A DNA stretch of 64,000 nt from SZUA-22 sp963751695 (GTDB lineage: Bacteria > Bacteroidota > Ignavibacteria > Ignavibacteriales > Melioribacteraceae): NCBI GenBank assembly GCA_963751695.1, contig CAVVVP010000009.1:124001-188000 (forward strand). Reading direction: 5' to 3'. Numbering within the stretch: the first letter of the stretch is position 1; each line of letters opens with the position of its first letter. Both the position numbers and the translations under genes were made by a program. Shown here one piece after another: positions 1 to 9,642 of this stretch. The notes beneath the pieces were generated by a model. That model ran no database searches. It saw only the letters and a program-made list of their open reading frames with translations, and was not told the DNA's origin.

Positions 1-154
1 AGTAAGAAATCAAGCCATTTTAGAAAGAATACCGCAAGGACGCTGGGGAACACCTGAAGACTTAATGGGGACAGTAGTATTTTTGAGTTCGGATGCTTCC
101 AATTATCTAAATGGCAGTGTAGTAACCGTTGATGGCGGTTGGATGGGAAGATAG
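1..154 (+). CDS. kduD: 2-deoxy-D-gluconate 3-dehydrogenase / KduD-type SDR, C-terminal fragment
   Basis: The reading frame is open from base 2 to the TAG at 152-154, giving the last 50 residues of a short-chain dehydrogenase. It shows IPQGRWGTPEDLMG, then VVFLSSDAS, and ends in VDGGW. This pattern fits KduD (2-dehydro-3-deoxy-D-gluconate 5-dehydrogenase) better than other SDRs. KduD uses NAD(P)H to turn the product of KduI into 2-keto-3-deoxygluconate in the cytoplasm, a step in using unsaturated uronic acids from pectin, alginate or ulvan. The catalytic Ser-Tyr-Lys residues lie upstream of the window, so the assignment rests on the tail alone. A strong hairpin terminator follows at once, so the gene closes its operon. 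Another FabG-like SDR is possible. Confidence 0.7.
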   Translation, partial: VRNQAILERIPQGRWGTPEDLMGTVVFLSSDASNYLNGSVVTVDGGWMGR

Positions 155-178
155 TGTTAAATTATCGTTTATAAGCAT

Positions 179-212
179 AACAGCATTCCTATTTGGGAAT
201 GCTGTTTTTCTT
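179..212 (+). terminator. Rho-independent terminator after kduD
   Basis: A perfect 11-bp stem (AACAGCATTCC at 179-189 pairs with 196-206) with a 6-nt loop is followed by a T-rich run. It begins 25 nt after the kduD stop codon. Confidence 0.85.
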
Positions 213-448
213 TATTCTCTATTATATAACTTTTTTTCTACTATTATTTAAAGACATTCTAACAACCAATTCTTTATCAGAACTCCAAAGTTATATTGCA
301 ACCTTTATAGCAGATGGAATTACCGGTAAATTTAGATATGTTTTTCCGTGTTATTTTTAAAAATTATTTCACTTACTGATTTCAATCACATTGTTGTTAT
401 TATTATTTTTATACTTCATTCTTAGAATCAAATAAACTCGATAGATTT

Positions 449-3193
449 ATGATTTACTTAAAAATTACATTTCAAATAGTACTATTACTAACATCAATCT
501 TAATAGCCAAAGACAATAAAACTGTAACCACAATTAGCAATCTAAAATGTGAATATGCTCAATCTCCGATCAACATTGATAATCCAAATCCACATTTCAG
601 CTGGACTTTAATGTCTAAAGGAAGAAGTGTTTATCAATCCTCTTATCAAATAATAGTTTCCACTACTGCTGATATGAAAAGTATTATTTGGGATTCTGAA
701 ATAGAAAGAAGTCCAAAATCATTTCAAGTTAATTATAAGGGTGACGAACTTAAGAGTAATACTAAGTATTACTGGCAAGTAAGAGTGTGGACTAACAATG
801 ATGAGGAAATTAGTAGTGAGATTTCGACTTTCTGGACTGCGCAACTTAGTAAGAAAAATTGGATAGCTAAATGGATTGGAGCAGGCCCTGAAATTGAACC
901 AAGATCTCCTAAGGGTTTTTTCATGGAGGTAAAAGAGCAGTATCAATTCTCCGATACTATTGATTACCATGGGAACTCTCTACTTCTACGAAAGGAATTT
1001 AACTTTGATAGGAAAATTAAGAATGCAAGAGTTTTTGTAACTGGTTTGGGTTTTTACGAACTTTATTTGAATGGAATAAGGGTTGGAGATCACGTCTTGT
1101 CGCCAGCCAAGACCAATTACAGAAAAGAAATTTTGTACGACACATATGATGTAACGGAACTACTACAGAATGGAAGAAATGCAGTTGGTCTGCATCTTGG
1201 GAATGGTTGGTTCAATCCTTATAAGAAATGGTGGAAAGAGTATAGGATGCAGTGGTTCGGAGCGAAACGTGCATTTATGCAATTGCACCTACAGAATCAA
1301 AACGGTGATGAAGAAATCATAGTTACAGATGAAAATTGGAAATACAAGGATGGGCCAATTGAATACAATTGTATTTATGATGGTGAACACTATAATGCAA
1401 CACAAGACAGTGAAGGTTGGAGTCAGGTAAATTATAATGATGAAGATTGGAATACTGTAAACATTGTTGAATCACCTGGAGGTCAACTACGGTCTCAAAC
1501 AATGCAAGCAATAAGAGTGGTCCAGTCTTTTACTCCTATAAATGTGACAAATCCGTTGCCTGATGTATACGTGTACGATATGGGACAAAATTTTACCGGA
1601 TGGGTAAAAATTAAACTTCATGGTAGAAAGGGGACTAAACTTCATCTCCAGTTCGCAGAAGACATTAATGAAGATGGTTCAATTGATATAACAAGCAACG
1701 AGCATGCTAAAGCGGAAGCAACATATGTGCTTAAAGGAGATTCTGTAGAAATCTATGAACCAAGATTTTCTTACTATGGATTTAAATATGTTGAAGTTAG
1801 AGCAGAACCGGATTTACTTAAAATTCTAAATATTCAGGGACAGGTCGTTTATTCTGATAATCAGCTCACAGGAAGTTTTGAATGTGACAACAAGACGATA
1901 AATAAAATTCACAGGGCGACTGTTTGGTCACAGAAAAGCAATATGATAGGATATCCCTTAGATTGCCCACAGCGTGATGAAAGGCTTGGCTGGTTTGGAG
2001 ATGTTCAGGTAACCATCGACGAGGCTATCTTCAATTTTGATATGCCCCTATTCTACCAAAACTGGATTACAGGAATTCGCCACAATCAGAATGAAATTAC
2101 TGGCGATTTACCGATAATTTCTCCACGGCCATATATTTGGGATGAAGGTGTTGAATGGAGTAGTACATACTTGATTCTATTGTGGAAATATTATGTTTAT
2201 TATGGAGATGAAAGCATACTTCGAGAGAACTATGATGCTATGAAAAAGTATTTGAGCTTTTTAGATTCAATTGCAGATGATAATATTTTAAAAGCGGGTT
2301 GGATAGGAGATTGGGGAAGTCTTGTAGAAGGTTGGGATGAAGGTGAACCCATATCAGTCCCAACAGCATTCTATTATTGGAACTCTTTGATTCTTTCCAA
2401 AACGGCGAAAGTCTTGGGACGAGAAATTGAATCAAAATATTTCTACAACAAGGCAACTAATATTAAAGAAGCCTACAATAAGAAGTTTTTTAATCATGAA
2501 ACAAAAAATTACAATGATGGAAGTCAGATGGCAAATGCCTTTCCGCTCTATCTTGGACTCGTTCCAGAAGAATATCAAAAGGATGTTTTGAATAATCTTG
2601 TCCATGATATTGAGATCAATAATAATGGACATCTTACCACTGGTGTGCTTGGGTCAAAATATATGATAGATGCACTGGTGAAGTATGGGAGAGCTGATAT
2701 TGCATACTCTCTAGCCACCCAAACTGGTTATCCAAGCTGGAGCGACATGGTGCAGAAGTACACAACTATGTGCGAGTTCTGGACATTGAAACAATCACAC
2801 AACCATGTTATGACAGGAAGTATTGATGCATTTTTCTATAATACTCTTGCAGGAATAAAACTTAACGATAATTACCCAGGTTGTGAAAGAATAACAATAA
2901 AACCTTTTATCCCAGATTCTCTCTCTCATGTTAAAGCACAAATTGAAACAATTCTGGGGAACGTGAGTGTTCATTGGCATAAGGAAGATGAAGGAATAAT
3001 ATTTAAGATTGAAATACCTGCAAATATGTCAGCTAATGTAATACTACCAAACCATGATACCTTGAAAATAACAGAAGGAGGAAATAGTGCAGAGAAATCT
3101 GAAGGTATTGAATTTGTCAGTTCTGATAGTGAATTTACACACTACTTGGTTGGGTCTGGCAGTTATGAATTTTATGCACAGATTGAATACTAA
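449..3193 (+). CDS. GH78 alpha-L-rhamnosidase, secreted
   Basis: This 914-residue protein has a cleavable Sec signal (hydrophobic residues about 8-20, no lipobox), an N-terminal fibronectin/Ig-like region rich in WxVRVW-type strands, and then the rhamnosidase jelly rolls and an (alpha/alpha)6 barrel. The GH78 signature DCPQRDERLGW lies at residues 505-515. Glu511 matches the family general acid and Asp518 a conserved substrate-binding acid. Length and layout suit bacterial GH78. The enzyme removes terminal alpha-L-rhamnose outside the cytoplasm. The gene stands alone on the + strand and converges on the sulfatase, and the two reading frames overlap by 4 bp at their 3' ends. Sulfatase, GH97, acetylesterase and KduD neighbours suggest a sulfated rhamnose-rich substrate such as ulvan (inference). 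Whether the true substrate is a rhamnosyl glycoside or a polysaccharide end cannot be read from the sequence. Confidence 0.93.
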   Translation: MIYLKITFQIVLLLTSILIAKDNKTVTTISNLKCEYAQSPINIDNPNPHFSWTLMSKGRSVYQSSYQIIVSTTADMKSIIWDSEIERSPKSFQVNYKGDELKSNTKYYWQVRVWTNNDEEISSEISTFWTAQLSKKNWIAKWIGAGPEIEPRSPKGFFMEVKEQYQFSDTIDYHGNSLLLRKEFNFDRKIKNARVFVTGLGFYELYLNGIRVGDHVLSPAKTNYRKEILYDTYDVTELLQNGRNAVGLHLGNGWFNPYKKWWKEYRMQWFGAKRAFMQLHLQNQNGDEEIIVTDENWKYKDGPIEYNCIYDGEHYNATQDSEGWSQVNYNDEDWNTVNIVESPGGQLRSQTMQAIRVVQSFTPINVTNPLPDVYVYDMGQNFTGWVKIKLHGRKGTKLHLQFAEDINEDGSIDITSNEHAKAEATYVLKGDSVEIYEPRFSYYGFKYVEVRAEPDLLKILNIQGQVVYSDNQLTGSFECDNKTINKIHRATVWSQKSNMIGYPLDCPQRDERLGWFGDVQVTIDEAIFNFDMPLFYQNWITGIRHNQNEITGDLPIISPRPYIWDEGVEWSSTYLILLWKYYVYYGDESILRENYDAMKKYLSFLDSIADDNILKAGWIGDWGSLVEGWDEGEPISVPTAFYYWNSLILSKTAKVLGREIESKYFYNKATNIKEAYNKKFFNHETKNYNDGSQMANAFPLYLGLVPEEYQKDVLNNLVHDIEINNNGHLTTGVLGSKYMIDALVKYGRADIAYSLATQTGYPSWSDMVQKYTTMCEFWTLKQSHNHVMTGSIDAFFYNTLAGIKLNDNYPGCERITIKPFIPDSLSHVKAQIETILGNVSVHWHKEDEGIIFKIEIPANMSANVILPNHDTLKITEGGNSAEKSEGIEFVSSDSEFTHYLVGSGSYEFYAQIEY

Positions 3194-5097
3194 TTAACTA
3201 TTTGATCTTGCCCTTCAATGATTGAAAAATAAAATCCCCATCCACCACCTAGTTGATCAATCTTGAGTAAAACATGGTTCTCACCCTTTATAAATGAAGT
3301 TGAAAAAGTATCTTCGTTAGGCACGGCAGTCCGTGAAATAATATTCTCATGAACTAACTTTCCATTTAACCACATTTTTATTCCATCATTGGAGCCAATT
3401 CCAATTTTTACATCTGAATTATTTTTAAGATTTATGACATTGTACGCATATACTACTCCAACATCAGAAGGTTTGATTATTTTTGCCAAACTTATGTATT
3501 CACTATCACCTTTAAATTCTTGCCATACAATAGATTGATCATTTCTACCAATATAGTTTTTTTCTAATTTTATCTCTTTCTCTGGTTGATACTCTTTACT
3601 CATTCCTTTTCTATCGGTATTATCAAATGGTCCAATCAACCACCAATTTTTTAAATATTCTCCTTCCGAAAGTTTATCCTGGTATTTTCGCCAATTTAGA
3701 TCTGAAATTTCCACCGAACTTCTGGAGTTGTCTTTCAATTCTTCAATGTGTATGTCACCAAGTTTTGTTAACCTTTCTACAATATCGGGATATTTAGATA
3801 CTAGATTAATACTCTCTGAAACATCATCATCCAGATTGTAAAGTGATAGTCCAATTGTTGCATCAATCTGACCACCTGATTTACCATCAGTACCTGGGGT
3901 TCCAGCAATGTGTCTGTATTGATGGGGGAAATGTAATTTCCATTTACCACTACGTACAGCTTCCAATGCCACTCCACGGTGATAGAAGAATGCTTCATAA
4001 TCAGTTTGCCTTTTTTCATTGATAATTGGCCAAATATTTTTCCCATCAATAACTCTATCATGAGGTTCTTTACTACCTGCTAAGAATGTAATTGTTGGGA
4101 GCAGATCCATGGTTGTAGAAAGTTCTTTGTTGACAAAACCGGGAGAAATAGTATTTGTCCATTTCATTATGCAAGGAATCCTCATTCCCCCCTCGAAAGT
4201 TGTTCCTTTTCCTTCGCGTAATGGATAAGCTTTACCAGCATGATCTCCGTAAGTCAGCCAAGGTCCATTGTCAGAGGTAAAAATTATCATCGTATTTTCG
4301 TCGAGGTTATTTTCCTCAAGAGTTTTAATAATTTGCCCAACAGACCAATCAATTTCTTCAATCACGTCCCCATATCTTCCGTACTCGGTTTTGCCTTCAA
4401 ACTTTTCAGTTACTCCAAGTGGAATGTGAGGCATAGTATGGGCAATATATAAGAAAAATGGATTAGCTTTATTTTTTGAAATGAATTTCACTGCATACTC
4501 AGTGTATCTTTTTGTCAGTTGGTTTTGATCGGGATTATATTCAATTACATTTTCATTTAAGTAAAGCGGAAGATCTGGATGTAGATCAGATTTTTTTCTT
4601 TCCTTTCTAAAATCATTTCTCCATGGCCACATATCGTTGGAATAAGGGAGTCCGAAGTATTCATCGAATCCTTGGTTTCGTGGCATCATTGATGGATGAT
4701 CTCCTAAGTGCCATTTACCTACGCATGCAGTATTGTATCCAACATCTTTTAAAATTTCAGCGATTGTAATTTCACTAGAATCAAGTCCAGTGGGACTAAT
4801 TGGAAAAAGTACATTTGGAACTCCAACCCTAACGGGATAAGAGCCTGTTAGAAGTGCTGCTCTAGATGGGGAGCAACTTGGAGCAGCAGAATAGAAGTTT
4901 GTAAATCGAATTCCATCATTTGCCATATTATCAAGATTCGGAGTTGAAAAGCCTTTTGCACCATAACAACCAACATCAGCATATCCTTGATCATCAGTAA
5001 AAATAATTATAAAATTTGGTTTGTTGGTGGTTTTAGTAGAACACGATATGAAACTGATTGTAAAGATAATTGATATGATTAGCAGTAGTCTATTCAT
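3190..5097 (-). CDS. Family S1 sulfatase lipoprotein with added C-terminal domain
   Basis: This 635-residue protein begins with a lipoprotein signal (lipobox FISC, Cys19). The formylglycine-type S1 signature is present: metal ligands in FTDDQG (Asp35-Asp36), then SCSPSRAALLTG with Cys75 as the residue to be oxidised. GKWHLG follows further on. The sulfatase core ends near residue 450. The remaining 180 residues hold a separate beta-rich domain with WWLIGPFDN, IGSNDGIKMWLNG and GWGFYFSI, resembling PA14-like or jelly-roll sugar-binding modules. The protein should remove sulfate esters from a glycan at the cell surface or periplasm, after activation by an anaerobic or aerobic sulfatase-maturing enzyme not seen here. 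It lies 53 bp downstream of the anti-sigma gene on the same strand, so it could be read from the sigma operon. The exact sulfated sugar is unknown. Confidence 0.92.
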   Translation of the reverse strand: MNRLLLIISIIFTISFISCSTKTTNKPNFIIIFTDDQGYADVGCYGAKGFSTPNLDNMANDGIRFTNFYSAAPSCSPSRAALLTGSYPVRVGVPNVLFPISPTGLDSSEITIAEILKDVGYNTACVGKWHLGDHPSMMPRNQGFDEYFGLPYSNDMWPWRNDFRKERKKSDLHPDLPLYLNENVIEYNPDQNQLTKRYTEYAVKFISKNKANPFFLYIAHTMPHIPLGVTEKFEGKTEYGRYGDVIEEIDWSVGQIIKTLEENNLDENTMIIFTSDNGPWLTYGDHAGKAYPLREGKGTTFEGGMRIPCIMKWTNTISPGFVNKELSTTMDLLPTITFLAGSKEPHDRVIDGKNIWPIINEKRQTDYEAFFYHRGVALEAVRSGKWKLHFPHQYRHIAGTPGTDGKSGGQIDATIGLSLYNLDDDVSESINLVSKYPDIVERLTKLGDIHIEELKDNSRSSVEISDLNWRKYQDKLSEGEYLKNWWLIGPFDNTDRKGMSKEYQPEKEIKLEKNYIGRNDQSIVWQEFKGDSEYISLAKIIKPSDVGVVYAYNVINLKNNSDVKIGIGSNDGIKMWLNGKLVHENIISRTAVPNEDTFSTSFIKGENHVLLKIDQLGGGWGFYFSIIEGQDQIVN

Positions 5098-5150
5098 TTA
5101 TATATTGGAGTTATTTTATTGTTAATATAACAAATCCTAATGTTAAACTA

Positions 5151-5531
5151 CTATAAATCAATATTTGGGCAGGATTCAAACTGATGCTTTGAAATATTAG
5201 GAGATTTTGTTTCCAGACTTTGCTTTACAACTACGATTTCTTTAGGAGTTGATAACTGGATAACTGAATAACCTGAAGCAAAAACAAAAAGAATGACTGC
5301 AACATTTTTTATCCAGAAAGGATATTTCCTATTATTTCTGACCGATGGGTACTGTTGTTCTTCTGTCACTGGATTGAAACTACCTATGATATCAAGATCA
5401 GTATATATATTCTTCATTTTTTCTGAACAAATAGTGCATTCAGCAAGATGGATTTTTGTTTTTCTTCTTTCACTTTCATCTAGTAGATTAAGTGAACTTT
5501 TCAATAATATATCTTCATCAATATGAATCAT
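5151..5531 (-). CDS. Anti-sigma factor with zinc-finger domain and one membrane helix
   Basis: This 126-residue protein carries an N-terminal ZAS-type zinc-binding motif (His28-x3-Cys32-x2-Cys35, with an early His3) followed by a linker and one transmembrane helix at about residues 74-92. The short tail would face the periplasm. It overlaps the upstream sigma factor gene by 14 bp, the usual coupling of an ECF sigma factor with its membrane-anchored anti-sigma factor. It should hold the sigma factor inactive at the membrane until a signal releases it. There is no sign of the long periplasmic sensor or plug-interacting domain of FecR-type proteins, so the signal must reach the short tail or the membrane segment. 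Confidence 0.82.
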   Translation of the reverse strand: MIHIDEDILLKSSLNLLDESERRKTKIHLAECTICSEKMKNIYTDLDIIGSFNPVTEEQQYPSVRNNRKYPFWIKNVAVILFVFASGYSVIQLSTPKEIVVVKQSLETKSPNISKHQFESCPNIDL

Positions 5532-6063
5532 TTAAAACTCCTTTTTCTCTCAGTATATTCCGGCATTCTTTAACTGCGTAAAAAATTCTTGATTTAACAG
5601 TACCAATTGGTAATTGAGTTGTTTCAGCAATTTTCTCATAGCTTAGCTCTCCGTAAAATCTTAGAACCAAAATGTCGCGCTGTTGTTCAGGCAGATTGGA
5701 TATTGTTTTGAATAACAGAATGCGTTGTTCTTCTCTGATCTGTATTTCAATAGGTGATGGAGTACTATCAATGTGTTCATCAGAAAAAATGTGCTTGTTT
5801 CTTTGTGATCGACTTCTCTCTTTTAGAGCCAGTCTATACGCTATAGTTGCTACGAATGACTTAAAATTTCCATCTTGATGTTTTATCCTTTTTGTTATCA
5901 AGCGAATAAAAGTTTCCTGTACTACATCTTTTGCAGAATCAACAGATCCTGTAATTAGTGAAGTCATTCTTAATAATGACTTACTAAATTTTTCGTAAAG
6001 AAGGTTCAATGCTTCTTGATCGCCTTTACGTGCTTTTTGTAAATAATTCCAGTCTGATATCAT
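5518..6063 (-). CDS. ECF-type RNA polymerase sigma factor
   Basis: This 181-residue protein has the two ECF domains. Region 2 has ALNLLYEKFSKSLLRM and DSAKDVVQETFIRLI. Region 4 has LPEQQRDILVLRFYGELSYEKIAE followed by PIGTVKSRIFYAVKE as the -35 recognition helix-turn-helix. The start overlaps the end of the upstream lipoprotein gene by 4 bp, and its own end overlaps the anti-sigma gene, giving a tightly coupled three-gene operon. It should direct RNA polymerase to promoters that answer an envelope or substrate signal. Targets cannot be told from the sequence; the sulfatase just downstream is one candidate. Confidence 0.92.
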   Translation of the reverse strand: MISDWNYLQKARKGDQEALNLLYEKFSKSLLRMTSLITGSVDSAKDVVQETFIRLITKRIKHQDGNFKSFVATIAYRLALKERSRSQRNKHIFSDEHIDSTPSPIEIQIREEQRILLFKTISNLPEQQRDILVLRFYGELSYEKIAETTQLPIGTVKSRIFYAVKECRNILREKGVLNDSY

Positions 6064-7337
6064 TCTAGAATATTTTCTTTTTTACACCAATCAGAAATTT
6101 CATTATTATCATTGGATTTACACCACATACTGTTAAACTTATCAATATCCATCGAACTTAACAAATCGTAAAGATTATCTTGATACCAATGAAACAATCC
6201 AAGTTTTCGTGACGGTGCATATTTTGTTATTGGCTCCATCATGTGATTAAGCGCTCCTGCGTAGTTTATTAGGAGTCTTTTCCCAGAGTTTGATTTATTG
6301 CTATGGAGTAGTGTCCAGCTATTCATTCCTCCAGTTCTAAAATTGTTAAGCCATGTTGATACAACTTCTTTTACTTGCTCTGAATAATGTATCTTTGTTG
6401 GAGTCACTAATGTAACTAGTCCAAGATCTCGCCCTCTATCTTTATATCTTTTAAGTTGATCAGTATAGTAGACTGTCGAGGCAAAATAGACAGGAGTATT
6501 CACTTCCCCAGCTTTTTCAACTATCTTGATTATTAAAGTATCACAGTATGGACCGAATTTTGGGGTTTCCATTTTCTTTGTCTTGATATTTTCATCAATT
6601 TCATCTCTTAAAGTTTTCAAACCACTTTTTGATACAAATTCTAGAACTCCATTGTTCATTATAATATTTGGGTACCATTCTGTATTTAGTAGCGATCTAT
6701 TCACGATTTTAACGTCTGGCCTAAAATTTAGTATTTTGGTTAAGATCCATGCTGGAAATGTATCGTTATCTCCATTTGTTATAAGTATTGAATTTTTATC
6801 TAAAAGAGAGAGAACATTATAATTATAATCTAGAATTTCATCTGAAACTGCACCGCCAATTAAAAGATTATTTAGAGCTTCACTCAGTTTAACCTCCTCC
6901 TTATTGGCCATATAGTTAATTACAAGTGCAAACCATGGATCTAGGTACGTTGGATCTAATTCAACAGCTTTTTCAAGCATTGAGATGTTTTTATCATTAA
7001 AATCTACCCCATGGTTCACTATAGCTCCAAGATACAATAATGTTGGATTTCCATGATATTTTTCAAGACCCTCATCTAGCAGAGGTTTATATCCCTCTTT
7101 TTTCGAATATCGATAAGCATACATCCAGTTGGCGTATGCATTTTCAGAGGGGAATTGAGCATAGTATTCTTCCCAAAGTTCTGCAAGTTCTGCATAAGTA
7201 TCTTGGGTATAAACAATCTCTCTCATGCTTACTATTTTTTCTGGTCTTTCAACATTCTTTGCATTACTAGTGCAACCAGCAGATATAAAAAGTAACAAGA
7301 GAAAATAGATTGAATGAAATATTATTGATCTGGTCAT
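6060..7337 (-). CDS. Lipoprotein resembling the soluble C-terminal part of DUF2723 proteins
   Basis: This 425-residue protein has a lipoprotein signal ending in SAGC (Cys22). The first half (about residues 50-160) looks like tetratricopeptide-type helical repeats (YANWMYAYRYSKKEG, LEKAVELDPTYLDPW). The middle has ILITNGDNDTFPAW and FRPDVKIVNRSLLNTEWYP. These motifs resemble the extracytoplasmic tail of DUF2723 membrane proteins, which are related to protein O-mannosyltransferases, but the membrane helices are absent here. It is the first gene of the sigma/anti-sigma operon with a 4-bp overlap, so it may sense or transmit a periplasmic signal (inference). Its biochemical role is unknown. Confidence 0.7.
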   Translation of the reverse strand: MTRSIIFHSIYFLLLLFISAGCTSNAKNVERPEKIVSMREIVYTQDTYAELAELWEEYYAQFPSENAYANWMYAYRYSKKEGYKPLLDEGLEKYHGNPTLLYLGAIVNHGVDFNDKNISMLEKAVELDPTYLDPWFALVINYMANKEEVKLSEALNNLLIGGAVSDEILDYNYNVLSLLDKNSILITNGDNDTFPAWILTKILNFRPDVKIVNRSLLNTEWYPNIIMNNGVLEFVSKSGLKTLRDEIDENIKTKKMETPKFGPYCDTLIIKIVEKAGEVNTPVYFASTVYYTDQLKRYKDRGRDLGLVTLVTPTKIHYSEQVKEVVSTWLNNFRTGGMNSWTLLHSNKSNSGKRLLINYAGALNHMMEPITKYAPSRKLGLFHWYQDNLYDLLSSMDIDKFNSMWCKSNDNNEISDWCKKENILE

Positions 7338-7580
7338 TTTTTACTCCATTTTTGTAATTATAAAAATTTTAATAAGCGCTTCATATATATAATCCTCCAA
7401 ATCAAAAAAAGTTCAAAAATATTTTTTAATCCTTAATAGAAGAAAAAGAGTTATTGAATTAGGAGATACCAAAAATGAAATTCAATAATTATATTGAGAT
7501 TTATAGTAGTTTAAATATCTATCATTTAATAATTTCAAGTTTGAATAACAATTGTTGCAAATAGCAAGGAATACATTTAT

Positions 7581-9608
7581 ATGAGAATCTTAAAATCAAT
7601 CACTTTAATTGCCCTAGTCTTGATAATCTTTAGCTGTCAATCAAATACAATCGAAAATCTAATTGTGATCTCGCCAAATGGAAATATATCAGCTAAAATG
7701 ATTCTAATTCCTTCAGTTAAGAATCCGAACGAAAATCACCTTGCTTATTCAGTTGCTGCGAATAATAAAGATGTAATCGGAAATTCACCAATTAGGATTG
7801 AGTTAAAAGATATGGCGCCGTTGGGAAACAATTTGATTCTCGTCAATAAGAGTGAAAAGCATATCGATGAGACTTGGGAGAGAGTTTGGGGAAGAAGTAA
7901 GACAGTCCAGAACAATTATTTTGAATTAACCTTGAACTATGAAGAAATAGATTCTCCCAATAGGAAATTAGATATTTTAGTTAGGGCTTATGATGATGGA
8001 ATTGCGTTTAGATATAATCTTCCTGAACAGCCTGGTCTTGAGCAATTTAAAATTTCAAGTGAAAATATATCATTTAACTTCAGTGATACCCATACGATCT
8101 GGGCGGCTGAATATGGATTTGTATCTCATCAGGAAGCACACTTCAATAAAATGAAAATATCGGATGTAGACGATAAGATTATGGGATTACCATTGTTGGT
8201 AAAGATTCAAGAAAATCAATGGGCGGCAATAGCAGAAGCAAATTTAACAGATTGGGCAGGTATGTATCTGTCAAGTCAGTCTGACTCTTCCCTAATTACT
8301 AGACTAGCTCCAAGATATGATGATTCAACTATTGTTGTAAAATCGAAAACTGTAAGACAATCACCTTGGCGGGTGATAATGTTGGGTAATTCTGCTGGAT
8401 CGTTTTTAGAATCAAATATCATTCAAAATTTGAACGAGCCAAATTCAATAGAAGATGTTTCTTGGATAAAACCAGGTAAATCAGCCTGGGATTGGTGGTG
8501 GAGTCACAGGTATGCTCCTGATGCAGACTTCAAACTTGGATCAAACAATGAAACAATGAAGTATTTCATTGATTTTGCCTCTGACATGGGTTGGGATTAC
8601 CAGCTGATAGACTGGCATTGGTACGGTGAGCCCTTTGAAAGATGGGAAGGTGAAACACCAATCACAAACCACAGTGCTGATATTCTTACGGATAATCCCG
8701 AAATTGATATTCCAATGCTAGTGGAGTATGCAACAGAGAAAAATGTAAAACTCCTAGTTTGGCTGGAATGGAGTCATGCTGATAAGCAAATGGAAGAAGC
8801 ATTTCCACTCTATGAGAAATGGGGAGTAGCTGGAATTAAAGTGGACTTCATGCAGAGAGAGGATCAAGAGATGGTTAATTTTTATCATAGGCTTGTCAAA
8901 TTAGCAGCAAAGCATCACTTGGTTGTAGATTTCCATGGAGCTTACAAACCAACTGGTATCTCGCGCACATATCCAAATTTAATAACAAGAGAAGGTGTAC
9001 TTGGCAATGAGTACACAAAATGGAGTGAACTGATAACTCCTGAACATAACACAACTATTGCATTTACTAGAAATCTTCTAGGCGAAATGGATTATACACC
9101 TGGAGCATTCGTGAATGTCGCAAAAAAAAATTTTAAGACTGAAGAAGAATCACCGTATCCAATGGTAATGAATACAAGAACTCATCAGCTCGCAATGATG
9201 ATAGTTTACGAAAGTGCCTTGCAAATTCTTTGTGACTCTCCATACAATTATCAAAAAAGTCCAGCAGGTTTAAACTTTTTAAAAGAAGTTCCAACAACAT
9301 GGGATGAAACGAAGTTCATTCATGGAGAGATTGGAGAATATATCACTGTTGCAAGAAGAAGCGGTGATACTTGGTATGTAGGAACATTAAACAATTCACT
9401 CGAAAGAAAAATAAAGATTGAATTAGGTTTTTTAAGTAGTGGGCAGCATTCGGCAAGAATTTGGAAGGATGCCTCAGATGCCAATCATTATCCTCATAAA
9501 TTGGATGAGATTGAGTTAAATGTAAATGATACTTCGATTGTAGAAATTAATTTGGCAATTGGGGGTGGGTGCGTAATGGTTATTAAAAATAAGAATAAAA
9601 TTTATTAG
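7581..9608 (+). CDS. GH97 glycoside hydrolase lipoprotein, retaining (alpha-galactosidase-type) clade
   Basis: The 675-residue protein has a lipobox (IFSC, Cys19), an N-terminal beta-sandwich (SPNGNISAKM and AYDDGIAFRYNLP), then a (beta/alpha)8 barrel with GKSAWDWWW, DWHWYGEPF and GIKVDFMQREDQ, and a C-terminal sandwich. Asp422 in KVDFM sits where the nucleophile of retaining GH97 enzymes (BtGH97b type) is found, rather than the Glu arrangement of inverting SusB. The REGVLGNEY segment supplies the likely acid/base Glu. The enzyme should cleave alpha-galactosides or similar alpha-linked sugars in the periplasm or at the surface. The next gene, the acetylesterase, starts 34 bp downstream, so the two probably form an operon. 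Substrate preference within GH97 remains uncertain. Confidence 0.93.
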   Translation: MRILKSITLIALVLIIFSCQSNTIENLIVISPNGNISAKMILIPSVKNPNENHLAYSVAANNKDVIGNSPIRIELKDMAPLGNNLILVNKSEKHIDETWERVWGRSKTVQNNYFELTLNYEEIDSPNRKLDILVRAYDDGIAFRYNLPEQPGLEQFKISSENISFNFSDTHTIWAAEYGFVSHQEAHFNKMKISDVDDKIMGLPLLVKIQENQWAAIAEANLTDWAGMYLSSQSDSSLITRLAPRYDDSTIVVKSKTVRQSPWRVIMLGNSAGSFLESNIIQNLNEPNSIEDVSWIKPGKSAWDWWWSHRYAPDADFKLGSNNETMKYFIDFASDMGWDYQLIDWHWYGEPFERWEGETPITNHSADILTDNPEIDIPMLVEYATEKNVKLLVWLEWSHADKQMEEAFPLYEKWGVAGIKVDFMQREDQEMVNFYHRLVKLAAKHHLVVDFHGAYKPTGISRTYPNLITREGVLGNEYTKWSELITPEHNTTIAFTRNLLGEMDYTPGAFVNVAKKNFKTEEESPYPMVMNTRTHQLAMMIVYESALQILCDSPYNYQKSPAGLNFLKEVPTTWDETKFIHGEIGEYITVARRSGDTWYVGTLNNSLERKIKIELGFLSSGQHSARIWKDASDANHYPHKLDEIELNVNDTSIVEINLAIGGGCVMVIKNKNKIY

Positions 9609-9642
9609 TAGATTGTATTTCCAAAATAAAAAGTGAACTAAA

